A stretch of DNA of 14,650 nt from positions 1 through 14,650 of the forward strand of contig JAQUPC010000052.1 of the NCBI GenBank assembly GCA_028716765.1, written 5' to 3'. The first letter of the stretch is position 1; each line of letters starts with the position of its first letter. The DNA comes from Alphaproteobacteria bacterium (GTDB taxonomy: Bacteria; Pseudomonadota; Alphaproteobacteria; UBA9219). The notes beneath the pieces are model-generated. The model saw only the letters and a program-made list of their open reading frames with translations, was not told where the DNA came from and ran no database searches. Position numbers and translations under genes: made by a program. Shown here one piece after another: positions 12,913-14,650 of this stretch.

Positions 12913-14001
12913 ATGACTTCATCCACTCACGCTCCTGATCGCCTCGTCACAGCCTCGCCGTTGCTTGAGGAAGCGCCGGGCCATGATACGCAAGATGTCG
13001 CGTTGCGCCCGCAGCGGCTGGCCGAGTTCGTGGGGCAGGCCCCTGTGCGCGCGAACCTCAAGGTGTTCATTCAGGCGGCGGCAGGGCGCAAACAGGCGCT
13101 GGATCACGTGCTTTTGTCCGGGCCTCCGGGCCTCGGCAAAACGACGCTGGCGCAGATCATCGCCAAGGAACTGGGCGTCAGTTTTCGCGCCACGTCGGGG
13201 CCGGTCATCGCGCGCGCGGGCGATCTGGCGGCGTTGCTCACCAATTTGCAGCCGCACGACGTACTTTTCATCGACGAGATTCACCGCCTCGCTCCGGCGG
13301 TCGAGGAAATTCTGTATCCGGCGATGGAGGATTTCCAGCTCGACCTCATCATCGGCGAGGGGCCTTCGGCGCGGTCGGTGCGGATCGATCTGCCGCCGTT
13401 TACGCTCATCGGCGCCACGACGCGCAGCGGCCTCATCACGCGCCCCCTGCGCGAGCGTTTCGGCATTCCCCTGCGCCTTCAGTTCTATACGCCCGATGAG
13501 TTGCAGCAAATCATCGTCCGGGCGGCCGGAAAGCTCGATACGCCGCTGACGCCCGAGGGAGCCGGGGAAATCGCCCGCCGCGCCCGGGGTACGCCCCGCG
13601 TCGCCGGACGGCTTCTCAAGCGGGTGCGCGATTTCGCCGCCGTGGACGGCCACAAATCCATCGACGCCAAGGCCGCCGACGAAGCGTTAACAAGGCTGGA
13701 AGTCGACCGTTTGGGCTTCGATGCCATGGATCGCCGTTATCTTGCCATGATTGCCGACAATTATGGCGGCGGCCCTGTTGGCGTGGAAACGCTGGCGGCG
13801 GCTCTGTCCGAGCAGCGTGACGTGCTGGAGGAGGTGATCGAGCCTTTCCTGCTTCAGCAAGGCTTGCTGCAACGTACCCCGCGTGGACGCGTTTTGACGG
13901 ACGGTGGCTATCGCCATTTGGGGATAACGGCGCCTCAGGGGCGGCAGATGGGTTTATTGGACGTGGAAACGGAAAATGGCGCGGAGGAGGAAAGAGTCTA
14001 A
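12913..14001 (+). CDS. ruvB: Holliday junction branch migration ATPase RuvB
   Basis: Hexameric AAA+ motor that pulls DNA through the RuvA-bound junction. The 362-aa product shows Walker [10 protein letters not shown] (70-78), Walker [11 protein letters not shown] (117-126), the RuvB beta-hairpin region (about 140-160), sensor 1 [19 protein letters not shown] (166-184) with the expected arginine finger, sensor 2 [10 protein letters not shown] (226-235) and the C-terminal winged helix ending [17 protein letters not shown] (321-337). The N-terminal extension before [12 protein letters not shown] is about 30 residues, normal for the group. The start is supported by AAGGTGAGG 5 nt upstream. It is separated from ruvA by repeat DNA, so it may have its own promoter. 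The next gene begins 1 nt after its stop codon. Confidence 0.98.
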   Translation: MTSSTHAPDRLVTASPLLEEAPGHDTQDVALRPQRLAEFVGQAPVRANLKVFIQAAAGRKQALDHVLLSGPPGLGKTTLAQIIAKELGVSFRATSGPVIARAGDLAALLTNLQPHDVLFIDEIHRLAPAVEEILYPAMEDFQLDLIIGEGPSARSVRIDLPPFTLIGATTRSGLITRPLRERFGIPLRLQFYTPDELQQIIVRAAGKLDTPLTPEGAGEIARRARGTPRVAGRLLKRVRDFAAVDGHKSIDAKAADEALTRLEVDRLGFDAMDRRYLAMIADNYGGGPVGVETLAAALSEQRDVLEEVIEPFLLQQGLLQRTPRGRVLTDGGYRHLGITAPQGRQMGLLDVETENGAEEERV

Positions 14002-14002
14002 C

Positions 14003-14650
14003 ATGAACGCAAAAACGCTTTTTGCCATTATCGCGGCCGTTCTTGTCGCTCTTGGTCTCCAGAATTATATCATTGCCCCGGCCAAGACGGGTGTTGCCGA
14101 GGCTCCTGCGCAAAAGGAAAGCGCCTATGATCGCGTGATGCGTACCAACACGCTTCGCTGCGCCTATGCCCTTTATTCCCCGTGGGTCAGCAAAGACCCC
14201 AACACCGGAAAAATCAGCGGCATTATGCCCGACTTGATGGCTGAGTTCGAAAAAGCCAACGGCCTTAAAGTCGAGTGGGGGCCGGAAATCGACTGGGGCA
14301 ACATTGCCGCTACGTTGCAATCCGGCAAAGCCGATGCCTTTTGCTCCGCCATGTACATGACGCCGAAACGCGGGCGCGTTATGGCGGGATCGACGCCTAT
14401 ATTCTTTGGCACCATTGAGGCCTATGTACGCCAGGACGACAAGCGCTTCGACAGCAATGTTGATCTTATCAACCGGCCAGAGGTGCGGCTCGAAGTCAAT
14501 GCGGGCGATATTTCTGAAGAGATTGCACAGAGTATTTTTCCGAAAGCCCAGCGCGTTTACAAGGGCGAGTTTGGTGGTGAAGATCAGTTGTTTATAGACG
14601 TGGCCACAAACAAGGCCGACCTTACGTTGAGTGGCCCCAACAATCTTTCG
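14003..14650 (+). CDS. Periplasmic solute-binding protein, SBP_bac_3-like (3' truncated)
   Basis: The frame is open from the ATG at 14003 to the right edge, giving the first 216 residues. A hydrophobic N-terminal segment (about 5-24, TLFAIIAAVLVALGL) acts as signal peptide or anchor; no lipobox Cys is seen. From about residue 44 (YDRVMRTNTLRCAYALYSPW) the pattern is that of family 3 periplasmic binding proteins: a first beta strand after R..TLR, then GKISGIMPDLMAEFEKANGL (69-88), a Trp-rich ligand region (EIDWGNIAATLQSGKADAF) and MTPKRGRVMAGSTPIFF. Ligands of this family are amino acids or related small molecules for ABC uptake or sensing. GGAGGAGG at the end of ruvB provides its ribosome binding site, so it is translationally linked to ruvB although no functional tie is known. 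Confidence 0.85.
   Translation, partial: MNAKTLFAIIAAVLVALGLQNYIIAPAKTGVAEAPAQKESAYDRVMRTNTLRCAYALYSPWVSKDPNTGKISGIMPDLMAEFEKANGLKVEWGPEIDWGNIAATLQSGKADAFCSAMYMTPKRGRVMAGSTPIFFGTIEAYVRQDDKRFDSNVDLINRPEVRLEVNAGDISEEIAQSIFPKAQRVYKGEFGGEDQLFIDVATNKADLTLSGPNNLS

Overview
The window looks like a chromosomal, mostly housekeeping segment of a moderately GC-rich alphaproteobacterium. The lineage call rests on the tandem processive/non-processive M16 peptidase pair, the tsaD-gpsA order, the ruvC-ruvA-ruvB order and general protein character; I cannot assign a genus from sequence alone. I see no phage, insertion sequence with transposase, CRISPR array, rRNA or tRNA.

Layout. 1-2496 (+): two overlapping M16 peptidase genes, the first cut by the left edge, the second an exported subunit with a degenerate zinc motif. 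2622-3059 (+): an unrecognised 145-aa protein. 3108-4610 (+): pgi, ending in a terminator hairpin made of heptamer repeats. 4675-5085 (-): a short FlgC-like rod protein, divergent from a 79-aa unknown protein at 5330-5569 (+); the AT-rich gap between them carries two A8 tracts 21 bp apart. 5655-7802 (-): tsaD then gpsA, with heptamer repeats at the tsaD/gpsA junction. 7927-8505 (+): unknown polytopic membrane protein. 8526-9731 (-): two adjacent unknown cytoplasmic proteins that are diverged paralogues of each other. 9847-11211 (-): an NfeD/SPFH (QmcA-like) membrane pair. 11315-14001 (+): ruvC, ruvA, ruvB for Holliday-junction processing, with repeat DNA in both internal gaps. 14003-14650 (+): start of a periplasmic solute-binding protein cut by the right edge.

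The most unusual signal is non-coding: a family of inverted arrays of 7-bp units (consensus NNACGGG on one arm, CCCGTNN on the other) at pgi/flgC-like, gpsA/tsaD and ruvC/ruvA, plus a related TATCAGG doublet beside the tsaD start. These arrays touch, and in two cases enter, coding sequence: they encode the C-terminal tails of RuvC and TsaD, abut the start codons of gpsA and tsaD (neither has a visible Shine-Dalgarno), and form the stem of the pgi terminator. The ruvA-ruvB gap holds a further set of unrelated palindromes, including a cloverleaf-like repeat. No new enzyme system or defence island is evident; the repeat family and the paralogous unknown pair are the best candidates for something undescribed.
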